From Flavivirga aquimarina (GTDB lineage: Bacteria; Bacteroidota; Bacteroidia; Flavobacteriales; Flavobacteriaceae): 64,000 bases of DNA. The notes under the pieces are model-generated. The model had not been told where the DNA came from. It was given only the letters and a program-made list of their open reading frames with translations, and searched no databases. The DNA is taken from the NCBI RefSeq assembly GCF_030540835.1, contig NZ_JAUOEK010000169.1, positions 44,598 through 108,597 of the forward strand, written 5' to 3'. Of this stretch, positions 1-7,101 are shown in pieces. The translations under genes were made by a program, and so were the position numbers. Position 1 is the stretch's first letter, and each line of letters starts with the position of its first letter.

Positions 1-776
1 GCAAAAATGATGTTTGGGTTTTTACCTCCGAGTTCCAACGATAATTTCTTAAACAAAGGGGCTGCTACTTTTGCAATATGTGCACCTGTTGTTGTTCCTC
101 CTGTAAACGAAATAGCTTTAATGTCCGGATGTTCTATAATGGCTTGCCCTGTCGTTGTACCTAAACCATGAACAATATTTAAAACTCCTTTAGGTAAACC
201 GGCTTCTGTACAGATTTCACCTAATAAATAAGCTGTCATAGGGGTAACCTCACTGGGTTTGGCAACTACACAATTTCCTGCTGCAATAGCTGGAGCAATT
301 TTCCAGGTAAAGAGATAGAGTGGGAGGTTCCAGGGTGAAATACAACCTACCACACCAATGGGTTGACGTAATGTATAATTTATAGCGTCAAGACCAACAC
401 TTTCATGACTCTCACTTGCAAATTGAGTAATGGCATTCCCAAAAAAGCGAAAGTTGCTTGCTGCTCTAGGAATATCGATTGTTTTTGCCAAACTAACAGG
501 TTTGCCGTTGTCTTTACTTTCTGCTTCTGCAAAGCGTTGTAAATTAGTTTCCAGTAATTCTGAAATTTTGATGAGGATTCTGCTTCGTGCTTCCAGAGTG
601 GTTTGAGACCAAGTCGGAAATGTAGATTTTGCTGCGATATAGGCGTTTTCTACATCGGCTTTTGATGAGTTCGGTATTTGTCCATAGACTTTGCCATTTG
701 CTGGGCAATAGTTATCTATCCAATCGTTTGAGGCTGGATTATGGAATTGACCGTTTATATAATTCTGTATGTTCAT
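1..776 (-). CDS. Aldehyde dehydrogenase, partial (candidate 2-aminomuconic semialdehyde dehydrogenase)
   Basis: The first 258 codons read clearly as an NAD(P)-dependent aldehyde dehydrogenase; the 3' part lies beyond the left edge. Visible family signatures are the SPWNLPLYLFTWKIAPA segment, the coenzyme-binding KPSEVTP, the glycine-rich FTGGTTTG loop and LELGGKNP with the general-base glutamate. The catalytic cysteine would lie outside the window. The ATG at 776 gives the N-terminus MNIQNYINGQFHNPAS, typical of the family, and overlaps the stop of the upstream GIY-YIG frame. Its neighbours are kynureninase, kynurenine monooxygenase and a RidA-family protein. It is therefore best read as the dehydrogenase that oxidises 2-aminomuconate 6-semialdehyde in the 3-hydroxyanthranilate branch of tryptophan degradation. 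The substrate is inferred from context; the family is certain. Confidence 0.9.
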   Translation of the reverse strand, partial: MNIQNYINGQFHNPASNDWIDNYCPANGKVYGQIPNSSKADVENAYIAAKSTFPTWSQTTLEARSRILIKISELLETNLQRFAEAESKDNGKPVSLAKTIDIPRAASNFRFFGNAITQFASESHESVGLDAINYTLRQPIGVVGCISPWNLPLYLFTWKIAPAIAAGNCVVAKPSEVTPMTAYLLGEICTEAGLPKGVLNIVHGLGTTTGQAIIEHPDIKAISFTGGTTTGAHIAKVAAPLFKKLSLELGGKNPNIIF

Positions 777-1126
777 TGGCCTGTCTGGTCGAGCGCAGTC
801 GAGACCTGCTCGGTTTCTGGATTATATTTTGAATGTGTTGCATTTCTACATTCAGCTAAAATTTGTAACAAATCAAAATTTTCATTAGCTAAAGCTAACT
901 TTTTCTTTGCACTCCAATTTTTAATTTTCTTTTCGAAATAAATAGCTTGATTGATGTCGTTAAACTCTTGATGAAAAATTAATTCGACAGGTCTTCTTTT
1001 AAAAGTGAAACAACTTTTGTCAAGTCCGTTTTGGTGTTCTACAAAGCGTCTTAAAATATTATTTGTAACTCCTGTATAGGTTAATCCATCAGAACATTTT
1101 AGTATGTATACATAATACGTTTTCAT
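773..1126 (-). CDS. GIY-YIG nuclease domain protein
   Basis: A 117-residue single-domain GIY-YIG protein. The opening YYVYILKCSDGLTYTGVTNN carries the GIY-YIG strands in the YVY...YTG form, followed by the conserved arginine (ILRRFVEHQNG) and the glutamate of AIYFEKKIKNWS. Small proteins of this UPF0213/YhbQ type are common in Bacteroidota and their role is poorly known. The last 20 or so residues (from about NATHSKYN) look unlike the domain: they are a read-through of a dispersed repeat (GTCGAGCGCAGTCGAGA at about 789-805). The stop overlaps the start of the aldehyde dehydrogenase. A related repeat in inverted orientation lies just upstream at 1135-1145. The gene interrupts an otherwise coherent catabolic operon, so it may be a recent arrival. 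The domain call is firm, the role unknown. Confidence 0.85.
   Translation of the reverse strand: MKTYYVYILKCSDGLTYTGVTNNILRRFVEHQNGLDKSCFTFKRRPVELIFHQEFNDINQAIYFEKKIKNWSAKKKLALANENFDLLQILAECRNATHSKYNPETEQVSTALDQTGQ
794..804. repeat. Inverted repeat half, left side of the GIY-YIG gene
   Basis: CGCAGTCGAGA is the exact reverse complement of TCTCGACTGCG at 1135-1145. It lies within the larger element GGTCGAGCGCAGTCGAGACC, inside the 3' end of the GIY-YIG reading frame. The sequence is GC-rich compared with its surroundings. Confidence 0.75.
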
Positions 1127-1134
1127 AATTAACC

Positions 1135-1145
1135 TCTCGACTGCG
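1135..1145. repeat. Inverted repeat half, right side of the GIY-YIG gene
   Basis: TCTCGACTGCG lies between the RidA-family gene and the GIY-YIG gene, within the palindromic context CCTCTCGACTGCGAGGAG. It is an exact inverted copy of 794-804. Together the two copies bound the GIY-YIG gene. Confidence 0.75.
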
Positions 1146-1165
1146 AGGAGACATTTAGTTAAAAA

Positions 1166-1570
1166 TCATTGTTTCTTATAAGCCATAACCTTAATCTCTA
1201 CTACTAAATCTGGATGTGGTAATTGGTGTACGGCTACTGTTGTTCTGGTTGGCCCTGTTTCTTTATCAAAAAACTCAGCATAAGCTTTATTATAGCCTGC
1301 AAAATCGTTCATGTTTACTAAAAATGATGTAACGTCCACTACATCTTTTAAAGTAGCGCCTTCTTTAGCTAGATTCTTTTCTATATTTTGTAAAACTTCA
1401 CGGGTTTGTACTTCAATATTTAAACGCTTGGTACCCATGTTATCAATAATATCAACACCAGCAATCGTATTGTCGGCTTTGCGTGAACTAGTGCCTGATA
1501 CAAATATGAAATCACCTACTCGTTTGGTGTGTGGGTAAGCGCCTCTGGGTGTTACATTGCTACTTTTCAT
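1166..1570 (-). CDS. RidA/YjgF-family protein (candidate 2-aminomuconate deaminase)
   Basis: A 134-residue protein of the RidA (YjgF/YER057c/UK114) fold, whose members hydrolyse enamines and imines to ketones and ammonia. It shows [13 protein letters not shown] near the start, the central helix [20 protein letters not shown], and the terminal GPTRTTVAV...VEIKVMAYK, with the arginine that normally binds the substrate carboxylate. Length is normal. It lies downstream of kynurenine monooxygenase and upstream of an aldehyde dehydrogenase. That context suggests the specialised 2-aminomuconate deaminase, which acts after 2-aminomuconate semialdehyde is oxidised. A generic RidA housekeeping role is the alternative. 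The family is sure; the substrate is inferred. Confidence 0.88.
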   Translation of the reverse strand: MKSSNVTPRGAYPHTKRVGDFIFVSGTSSRKADNTIAGVDIIDNMGTKRLNIEVQTREVLQNIEKNLAKEGATLKDVVDVTSFLVNMNDFAGYNKAYAEFFDKETGPTRTTVAVHQLPHPDLVVEIKVMAYKKQ

Positions 1571-1628
1571 TTTATATATATTTTGTCAACCCATATTAAT
1601 ATGGGGTTTATTTTCATTAATTTTTTTC

Positions 1629-3047
1629 CTAACTCTTTTTAAGTCCAGCAATTTTGTCTTCTTCTAGAATATCTTGGGTTGCTGTTTTAACTTTTTCTAA
1701 TATAACTTTTAATGCATCTTTTGTCATATCATGCGTAATTGAGAGCTCTTTATCTGTTAACATATTTAAAATAGCTTTGTCTTGGGCACGTCCTTTTAGC
1801 ATAGCTTCTCTATAACCGATATTCTCATTAAATGTAACTAACGAGTATTTTGATGAGTATTCGTCTGGAAAGCTCTTTTCTAAAGCCATTTCTAATTTAC
1901 GCTTTTCTTGGAATATAGGGTTAGCGACGTGGTCTTTCATTTCATGAAAGTTATCTATGGCTAAATCTGCAATAGCATCTGTGTCTTTTTTGCGGTTTTT
2001 TTCATAGGCTTTAAATACAGCTTCCCAGTTTTCTAAATTCTGATCTAAAACAGCATCGAATTCCACAACATCTTCAAAAGAGGCATTCATGCCTTGTCCG
2101 TAAAAAGGAACAATAGCATGAGCAGAATCACCCATTAATAAGGTATTACCTTTATAATGCCAAGGCGAGCATTTTACAGTGCCTAATGGTGCTGTTGGAT
2201 TATTAAAGAAGTCTTTAACAAGATTTGGCATTAATTGCAAAGCATCTGGGAATTCTTTTTGAAAGAATTCTGAAACGATTTCGGGCGTGGTTAAATTATT
2301 GAAATTATATGCCCCATCGTCGTAACTTAAAAATAAAGTGACTGTGAAACTACCATCTAAATTTGGTAATGCAATAAGCATAAAAGTACCACGAGGCCAT
2401 ATATGTAATGCATTTTTATAAGTTTTATAATCACCGGTTTCGGTTGGTAGAATACTAAGCTCTTTATAACCATGCGTTAAGTAGTCTTGCGAAAAACTAA
2501 ATAAAAATGTTTTACCTAAATAGTAGCTCTTTCTCATGGCAGATCCAGCACCATCTGTGGCAATAATGACGTCGGCATCCTCTACAAAATCGGATTTTGT
2601 CTCGTAATCTTTAAATAATGCGGTTGTTTTTTTAAAATTGACCGATTTACATTTTTTATTGAAATATATAGAAACATTTTCATGTTTTTCTGCTTCATCC
2701 AGAAGTAATGCATTAAGCTCACCACGAGACACAGAGTTGATGTATTCATGATCGCGTCCACTATAATTAGATAGAAACGCATTGCCTTCTTTATCATGAA
2801 TCATACGACCAGTCATTGGAATGCAAATTGCTTTTACTTTATCTTCTATATCAACCAGTTTCATAGCTTTATTGCCACGATTTGAAAAAGCTAAATTTAT
2901 AGAACGCCCTGCGCTAATATCTACTTTTCGTAAGTCCGGGCGCATTTCATAAACTGAAACATTATAACCTCTTTGACCTAAACGTAAGGCTAGGAGAGAA
3001 CCACAAAGACCAGCACCTATTATAAGTATATTTTGTTTTTTGTTCAT
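1629..3047 (-). CDS. kmo: Kynurenine 3-monooxygenase
   Basis: A 472-residue FAD-dependent aromatic hydroxylase that converts L-kynurenine to 3-hydroxykynurenine with NADPH and oxygen. The N-terminal Rossmann dinucleotide motif is IIGAGLCGSLLALRLGQRGY, followed by the acidic residue in VYEMRPD. RSINLAFSNRG is characteristic of KMO. The central VIIATDGAGSAMRKS and the second FAD motif LLMGDSAHAIVPFYGQGMN (about residue 320) are intact. Length matches bacterial KMO. It lies with kynureninase in the same direction, separated by a small gene of unknown function, so both steps to 3-hydroxyanthranilate are encoded here. The start at 3047 puts the Rossmann motif eight residues in, as expected. Expression is probably controlled by the IclR-type regulator at 4918-5688. 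Confidence 0.95.
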   Translation of the reverse strand: MNKKQNILIIGAGLCGSLLALRLGQRGYNVSVYEMRPDLRKVDISAGRSINLAFSNRGNKAMKLVDIEDKVKAICIPMTGRMIHDKEGNAFLSNYSGRDHEYINSVSRGELNALLLDEAEKHENVSIYFNKKCKSVNFKKTTALFKDYETKSDFVEDADVIIATDGAGSAMRKSYYLGKTFLFSFSQDYLTHGYKELSILPTETGDYKTYKNALHIWPRGTFMLIALPNLDGSFTVTLFLSYDDGAYNFNNLTTPEIVSEFFQKEFPDALQLMPNLVKDFFNNPTAPLGTVKCSPWHYKGNTLLMGDSAHAIVPFYGQGMNASFEDVVEFDAVLDQNLENWEAVFKAYEKNRKKDTDAIADLAIDNFHEMKDHVANPIFQEKRKLEMALEKSFPDEYSSKYSLVTFNENIGYREAMLKGRAQDKAILNMLTDKELSITHDMTKDALKVILEKVKTATQDILEEDKIAGLKKS

Positions 3048-3099
3048 AGAGTCAATTACTATCAGAGGGAATCTTAATTAAGTATGATTTATAAACGAA

Positions 3100-3456
3100 T
3101 TACCTGATTAAATAAAATTTGTTTAGCGCATTTTTTATTTGTTGAATTTCCTCAAGAGTAATTCTAAAATCGTATAACTCAATATATTCTTTTTCTTGTT
3201 GGTTATCATAATATTCAATTCTGTTTTGTTTCGAATCAAAATTAACTTTAGAGTTATTATTATATGAAATATTCTTAATAACCTTATTTCTTATAATGTA
3301 CAATATTCTTTTTTTTGTAATTATTAAATAATCAAATTTTTCACGTTTTAAAAAAAATAAGAGACCTAAAAGAGATTTATCTGATGACAATAATGTTTCT
3401 GAAAAATTATGCACTGAGGCTTTTTTTATCATTAATATTTTGTGCTTTGCAGACAA
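3100..3456 (-). CDS. Hypothetical protein of 118 residues within the kynurenine operon
   Basis: A lysine- and isoleucine-rich protein with no signal peptide and no clear membrane segment. The middle (residues about 38-75) has alternating short hydrophobic strands, KFDYLIITKKRILYIIRN followed by polar turns, and the C-terminus is a helix (TLEEIQQIKNALNKFYLI). This strand-rich layout ending in one helix is reminiscent of small pleckstrin-homology-like bacterial proteins, but that is only an impression. It sits 13 bases after kynureninase and about 50 bases before kmo on the same strand, so it is probably co-transcribed. It is more AT-rich than its neighbours. I do not recognise the family. Confidence 0.65.
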   Translation of the reverse strand: MSAKHKILMIKKASVHNFSETLLSSDKSLLGLLFFLKREKFDYLIITKKRILYIIRNKVIKNISYNNNSKVNFDSKQNRIEYYDNQQEKEYIELYDFRITLEEIQQIKNALNKFYLIR

Positions 3457-3469
3457 GGTTTATGTTGTT

Positions 3470-4741
3470 TCAGTTTTTCTTATTTAATATATCTTTCAAT
3501 TTATCAACTATATGATAAACATCTTGAAATGAATTATATAGTGGAGTGGGAGCACAACGAATGACATCGGGTTCTCTCCAATCACTTATTATTCCTGCTT
3601 TTGTTAAGTTATTATGTAACGCTTTATTTGCGTTTAAAACCTGTATGGATAGTTGGCAACCACGTTCTTTTGGATTCTGAGGTGTTATTATTTTAATAAC
3701 ATCTTCTCCCAGCTGTTTTAGTAAAAACTCAAAGTAGCCTGTTAATTTTTTAGACTTATTGGTTAGTTTTTTTATGCCTACTTCGTTAAAAATGTCTAAA
3801 GAAGCTTTAATGGCAGCCATTGATAATATGGGTGGATTACTAAGTTGCCACCCTTCGGCTCCCGGGAGCAAATCAAACTCCTGGCGCATATTAAAACGTG
3901 TTTGTTTATTATGGCTCCACCAACCCGTAAAACGATTTAGGTCTTTACGATATGCATGTTTTTCGTGTACAAAACACCCTGCTAAACTACCGGGGCCGGA
4001 ATTTAAATATTTATAGGTGCACCAAACGGCAAAATCTGCTCCAGAATCATGCAAATTCAGTGCTACATTTCCTGCACCATGCGCACAATCAAATCCAACG
4101 GTACAGCCATGTTTATGTCCTAGTTGTGTAATGTGTTTTAAGTCGAAATATTGTCCGGTGTAATAGTTTACACCACCAATCATAATTAATGCTACCTCGT
4201 TACCGTGCTTTTTAAGAATAGCTTCTAAATCGTCATAGTGTAATAGTGCGCCATTTTTTCTAGGTTTCCAAAGAATTAGATCTTCTTTGTCATCGAAACC
4301 GTGATGCCGTAATTGTGATTCTACGGCATATTTATCGGATGGAAATGCATCACTTTCAATAATTATTTTATAGCGTGATTTTGTTGGTTTATAAAACGAT
4401 ACCATCATGAAGTGAAGATTAGCAGTCAATGTATTCATGGTAATGACTTCAATAGGTTTAGCACCAACAATGTTAGCCATACTTTCGGTTAAAAACTCAT
4501 GATATGGTAACCATGGATTTTTTGCTTCTGTATGCCCTTCTACACCTAAATTGGCCCAATCTTCTAGTTCTTGATTTATGTATGCTTTTGTTTGTTTTGG
4601 TTGAAGTCCGAGTGAGTTTCCCGTCATGTATATCAATTCATTTCCATGTTTGTCTTTTGGGATATGAAATAGATTCCGGTAATTAGAAAGTTCATCTAAT
4701 TCATCTTGCTTCTTTGCGTAATCTAAAGTTGCTTTATGCAT
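3470..4741 (-). CDS. kynU: Kynureninase
   Basis: A 423-residue PLP-dependent hydrolase that cleaves kynurenine or 3-hydroxykynurenine to (3-hydroxy)anthranilate and alanine. Typical segments are LIYMTGNSLGLQPKQ near the N-terminus, TLTANLHFMMVSFYKPT, VGFDCAHGAGNVAL (aspartate pairing with the PLP ring) and the Schiff-base lysine in CTYKYLNSGPG (about residue 243). GWWSHN and FDLLPGAEGWQLSNPPI are also characteristic. Length is normal. It is the first gene of the minus-strand cluster, divergent from the IclR regulator. A run of GTTTC/GAAAC half sites lies in the intergenic region. The ATG at 4741 gives the expected N-terminus. Confidence 0.96.
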   Translation of the reverse strand: MHKATLDYAKKQDELDELSNYRNLFHIPKDKHGNELIYMTGNSLGLQPKQTKAYINQELEDWANLGVEGHTEAKNPWLPYHEFLTESMANIVGAKPIEVITMNTLTANLHFMMVSFYKPTKSRYKIIIESDAFPSDKYAVESQLRHHGFDDKEDLILWKPRKNGALLHYDDLEAILKKHGNEVALIMIGGVNYYTGQYFDLKHITQLGHKHGCTVGFDCAHGAGNVALNLHDSGADFAVWCTYKYLNSGPGSLAGCFVHEKHAYRKDLNRFTGWWSHNKQTRFNMRQEFDLLPGAEGWQLSNPPILSMAAIKASLDIFNEVGIKKLTNKSKKLTGYFEFLLKQLGEDVIKIITPQNPKERGCQLSIQVLNANKALHNNLTKAGIISDWREPDVIRCAPTPLYNSFQDVYHIVDKLKDILNKKN

Positions 4742-4813
4742 TTTAGAGCCAATGATTTAACATTAAAATTTATGATTTTACTAATGAAAAATTTTGTTCT
4801 ATTTTGTAAAATC

Positions 4814-4838
4814 GTTTCATAATACGAAACACTGTTTC
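4814..4838. promoter_or_regulatory. Candidate IclR-type operator between kynU and the regulator gene
   Basis: Three half sites alternate: GTTTC (4814-4818), GAAAC (4826-4830) and GTTTC (4834-4838). The first two form a 17-base imperfect palindrome with 7 of 8 pairs matched; the last two form a perfect 13-base palindrome (GAAACACTGTTTC). The block lies between divergent kynU and the regulator and ends 12 bases before the regulator's -7 element, so it would cover the -33 region. IclR-family proteins bind palindromes of this size in divergent promoters. The binding is inferred. Confidence 0.6.
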
Positions 4839-4850
4839 AAAAATAATACT

Positions 4851-4858
4851 TATTTTTG
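4851..4858 (+). promoter_or_regulatory. Bacteroidota -7 element (TAnnTTTG) for the IclR-family gene
   Basis: TATTTTTG matches the Bacteroidota -7 consensus exactly and lies about 60 bases before the ATG at 4918. No clear TTG -33 element is seen; the operator-like palindromes occupy that position. Confidence 0.55.
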
Positions 4859-4917
4859 AATAATAAAAACTATTTGATTTCTCTATTGTAAAAGGTAGTT
4901 TGATCGGCATTGCCCTT

Positions 4918-5688
4918 ATGAAAGACGTTAACAAAGATTTAAATTTATCTGTTATCAAAGCTTTTAAGCTTTTAGATGTGTATTTAAATGATAAGCAAGC
5001 ATGGGGTGTACGTGAATTGGCAAAAAAAACAGGTTATAACAAAACGACTACCTATCGTTTATTAAGTACACTAGAAGCCTTGGATATTGTACAAAAGAAT
5101 GATAACGATAAATACATTTTGGGACTTAAATTATTTGAATTAGGGAATTTAGTATCTGTACATAAATCATTGAGATACTACTCCAGAATTCCTTTAGAAA
5201 ATATTGCTAAAGAAATTAAAGAAACGGTACATTTTGGTGTATTAAATAATAGCCGGGTTTTGTATTTAAATAAAGTAGAAAGTCCACTGGGGTTAAAGGT
5301 TAGTACACAAATAGGGTCTTCTCAAGATGCATATTGTACAGCTTTGGGTAAAGTGCTTTTAGCTTTTTCTTCTACAGATCAAATTTCAGATTATTTAAAG
5401 CATGTAAAACTTAAGACCTGTACTTTAAATACTATTGTTAGTTCTGATGGTTTATTGACGGAGCTTAAGCAAATAAGAGAAAAAGAATATGCATTAGATA
5501 TGGAAGAGCTTGAATTAGGTCTTATTTGTATTGCTATACCAGTTTTTAATAAAGATAAAAAAATCGTAGCAGGGATAAGTGTTTCGGGGCCGTCAAGTCG
5601 ATTTAAACCTGAAAATATACAATCTTATTTGTCTATTATAAAGAAAGGTGCTTTTGAAATAGAGGCACATATACGTGATTACAATTAA
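4918..5688 (+). CDS. IclR-family transcriptional regulator
   Basis: About 256 residues. The N-terminal winged helix-turn-helix (WGVRELAKKTGYNKTTTYRLLSTLEALDIV, residues about 27-60) is followed by an IclR effector-binding domain containing SRVLYLNKVES, QIGSSQDAYCTALGKVLLAF and the closing ELGLICIAIPVFNKDKKIVAGISVSGP. I prefer the ATG at 4918 over the upstream TTG at 4900, because the predicted transcript starts near 4865 and MKDVNKDLNLSVIKAF is a natural family start. It is divergent from kynU across three palindromic half sites. It therefore probably controls kynurenine catabolism in response to a pathway intermediate; the effector cannot be read from sequence. Confidence 0.92.
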   Translation: MKDVNKDLNLSVIKAFKLLDVYLNDKQAWGVRELAKKTGYNKTTTYRLLSTLEALDIVQKNDNDKYILGLKLFELGNLVSVHKSLRYYSRIPLENIAKEIKETVHFGVLNNSRVLYLNKVESPLGLKVSTQIGSSQDAYCTALGKVLLAFSSTDQISDYLKHVKLKTCTLNTIVSSDGLLTELKQIREKEYALDMEELELGLICIAIPVFNKDKKIVAGISVSGPSSRFKPENIQSYLSIIKKGAFEIEAHIRDYN

Positions 5689-5793
5689 ATTTAACTCAGG
5701 TTAAATTAAAATGGGGTTTGTTCTGTTTAAGGCTAATAGCAAAGTGTAAATATTTTAAATAATCATTTTGTATCTTTAGTAAAACTTCTTGAT

Positions 5794-6213
5794 ATGGGTA
5801 AAATAAAAGAATATTCAAACGGAGAAACGACTGTTGTTTGGGAAGCTGAGAAATGCATACATTCTGCAATTTGTGCCAAAGGTTTGCCTGAAGTATTCCA
5901 ACCAAGAGAACGACCATGGGTTAAAATAGATGCTGCTTCTACAGATGCTATTATAGCTCTGGTAAAACAATGCCCTTCTGGCGCATTACGTTTTTATATG
6001 AATGCTGAAGGTGATAAAACCTCAGAAGTTTTAGAGACAAAAGTTGAGGTTTTAGAGAATGGGCCTTTATTGGTTTATGGTACATTAAATGTAACTTATA
6101 AAGATGGCACCCAGGAAACTAAAAATAAAACCACTGCATTTTGTAGATGTGGAGCTTCAGAAAACAAGCCTTTTTGTGATGGTGCGCATGTAAAGCAAGG
6201 TTTTAAAGACTAA
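5794..6213 (+). CDS. Fer4_19-type ferredoxin domain fused to a CDGSH iron-sulfur domain
   Basis: A 139-residue two-domain iron-sulfur protein. Residues about 12-70 match the divergent ferredoxin domain Fer4_19 (cysteines at 21, 27 and 60, with the KQCPSGALRF signature). Residues 115-135 hold a CDGSH motif, CRCGASENKPFCDGAH, whose three cysteines and one histidine bind a 2Fe-2S cluster. There is no signal peptide, so it is cytoplasmic. The combination occurs in many bacteria and is usually annotated as (4Fe-4S)-binding protein, with electron-transfer or redox-sensing roles suggested. It stands alone between the IclR gene and a terminator. Confidence 0.9.
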   Translation: MGKIKEYSNGETTVVWEAEKCIHSAICAKGLPEVFQPRERPWVKIDAASTDAIIALVKQCPSGALRFYMNAEGDKTSEVLETKVEVLENGPLLVYGTLNVTYKDGTQETKNKTTAFCRCGASENKPFCDGAHVKQGFKD

Positions 6214-6254
6214 TATATTAAAAAGAGATCCCAAAATATTAATACTAAAAAGGA

Positions 6255-6290
6255 AAAAAGCGCTTTAACCATTGATTAAAGCGCTTTTTA
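6255..6290 (+). terminator. Rho-independent terminator after the CDGSH gene
   Basis: The stem AAAAGCGCTTTAA pairs with TTAAAGCGCTTTT across a short loop and is flanked by A and T runs on both sides. It could also serve transcription arriving from the minus-strand lipoprotein gene. Confidence 0.8.
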
Positions 6291-6417
6291 ATATATATAG
6301 ACGCAAATGCGGAAAATTCTATTTATACTTTATATACGATCTTAGTCGTAAGTTGGATGTTTTAATTTCATCAAGACTAAATTAATTATTAATTAAATAG
6401 CAAAGGTTATGCCAAAA

Positions 6418-7065
6418 TTATTGAAACGTTACTTTTACATTAGTGAATTTAACACCTTGATTGCCTGCTTGTTTTGTATGGCCTAAAGCTAGTTTTATTC
6501 CATTATAATCTTGATAGTTCTCAAAGGTATTAATAAGGCCGGCTTTTGCTTTATTTCCTTTTCTAAATGCCCATTCCCTAATGATATAATCTTTATCGAA
6601 ATAAATATCGTAAGCATCACCAGGGGTATAACCGCCTTTTTTGGAATAAGTTATAGTGATTTTATTCATTTCTGTTTTGCTTATAGGGGCTTCTGTTTTT
6701 ATAGGATCGGAAATACCGGCACTGGTATCCCAAACCAATTGAAATGGAATAAGTAACCAGAATTTGTCATTTATAAACCCACGATCTGCTTTTTGAGATG
6801 TACTATCAATAGTTTTTCTATTGTAATGTATGGTGTCCTTTTTTGTTATTAGTGTGATATCGTTTGTTTTTGGGTTCCATGTCCAGTTTCTTTTTCCTCC
6901 AAAAGTAAAGGTGATTTCAGAAACGTTTTTCCAATGCTCAAAACCGTGAGCATTTGCAATTTTTTCTGCTATTGAAGTTTCGGTAACAACTAATGCTTTC
7001 TCTTCTTTTTGTTTGCAAGAATAGCAAAGGCTTATTAGGCTTACTATAAACAGTATTTTTTTCAT
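6418..7065 (-). CDS. Putative lipoprotein, conserved in style but unrecognised
   Basis: A 215-residue exported protein. The N-terminus MKKILFIVSLISLCYSCKQK is a lipoprotein signal with a cysteine at residue 17. The mature part begins with a helix containing NAHGFEHWKNVSEITFTFGG and continues as a series of short strands, for example TWNPKTNDITLITKKDTIHYN and DAYDIYFDKDYIIREWAFRKG. This resembles LolA/LppX-like or outer-membrane-sorting beta folds that appear in flavobacterial lipoproteins starting with an A-H-G motif. It has no catalytic motif I can name. It stands alone between two plus-strand genes. Confidence 0.75.
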   Translation of the reverse strand: MKKILFIVSLISLCYSCKQKEEKALVVTETSIAEKIANAHGFEHWKNVSEITFTFGGKRNWTWNPKTNDITLITKKDTIHYNRKTIDSTSQKADRGFINDKFWLLIPFQLVWDTSAGISDPIKTEAPISKTEMNKITITYSKKGGYTPGDAYDIYFDKDYIIREWAFRKGNKAKAGLINTFENYQDYNGIKLALGHTKQAGNQGVKFTNVKVTFQ

Positions 7066-7101
7066 AATTTAGAATTTTTAAAACAGATATGTAATTCAGT
7101 T

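Noticed and set aside
629..941. Two short plus-strand frames across the aldehyde dehydrogenase/GIY-YIG junction
   Set aside because: They run through the repeat and antisense to well-supported genes, and show no recognisable protein features.
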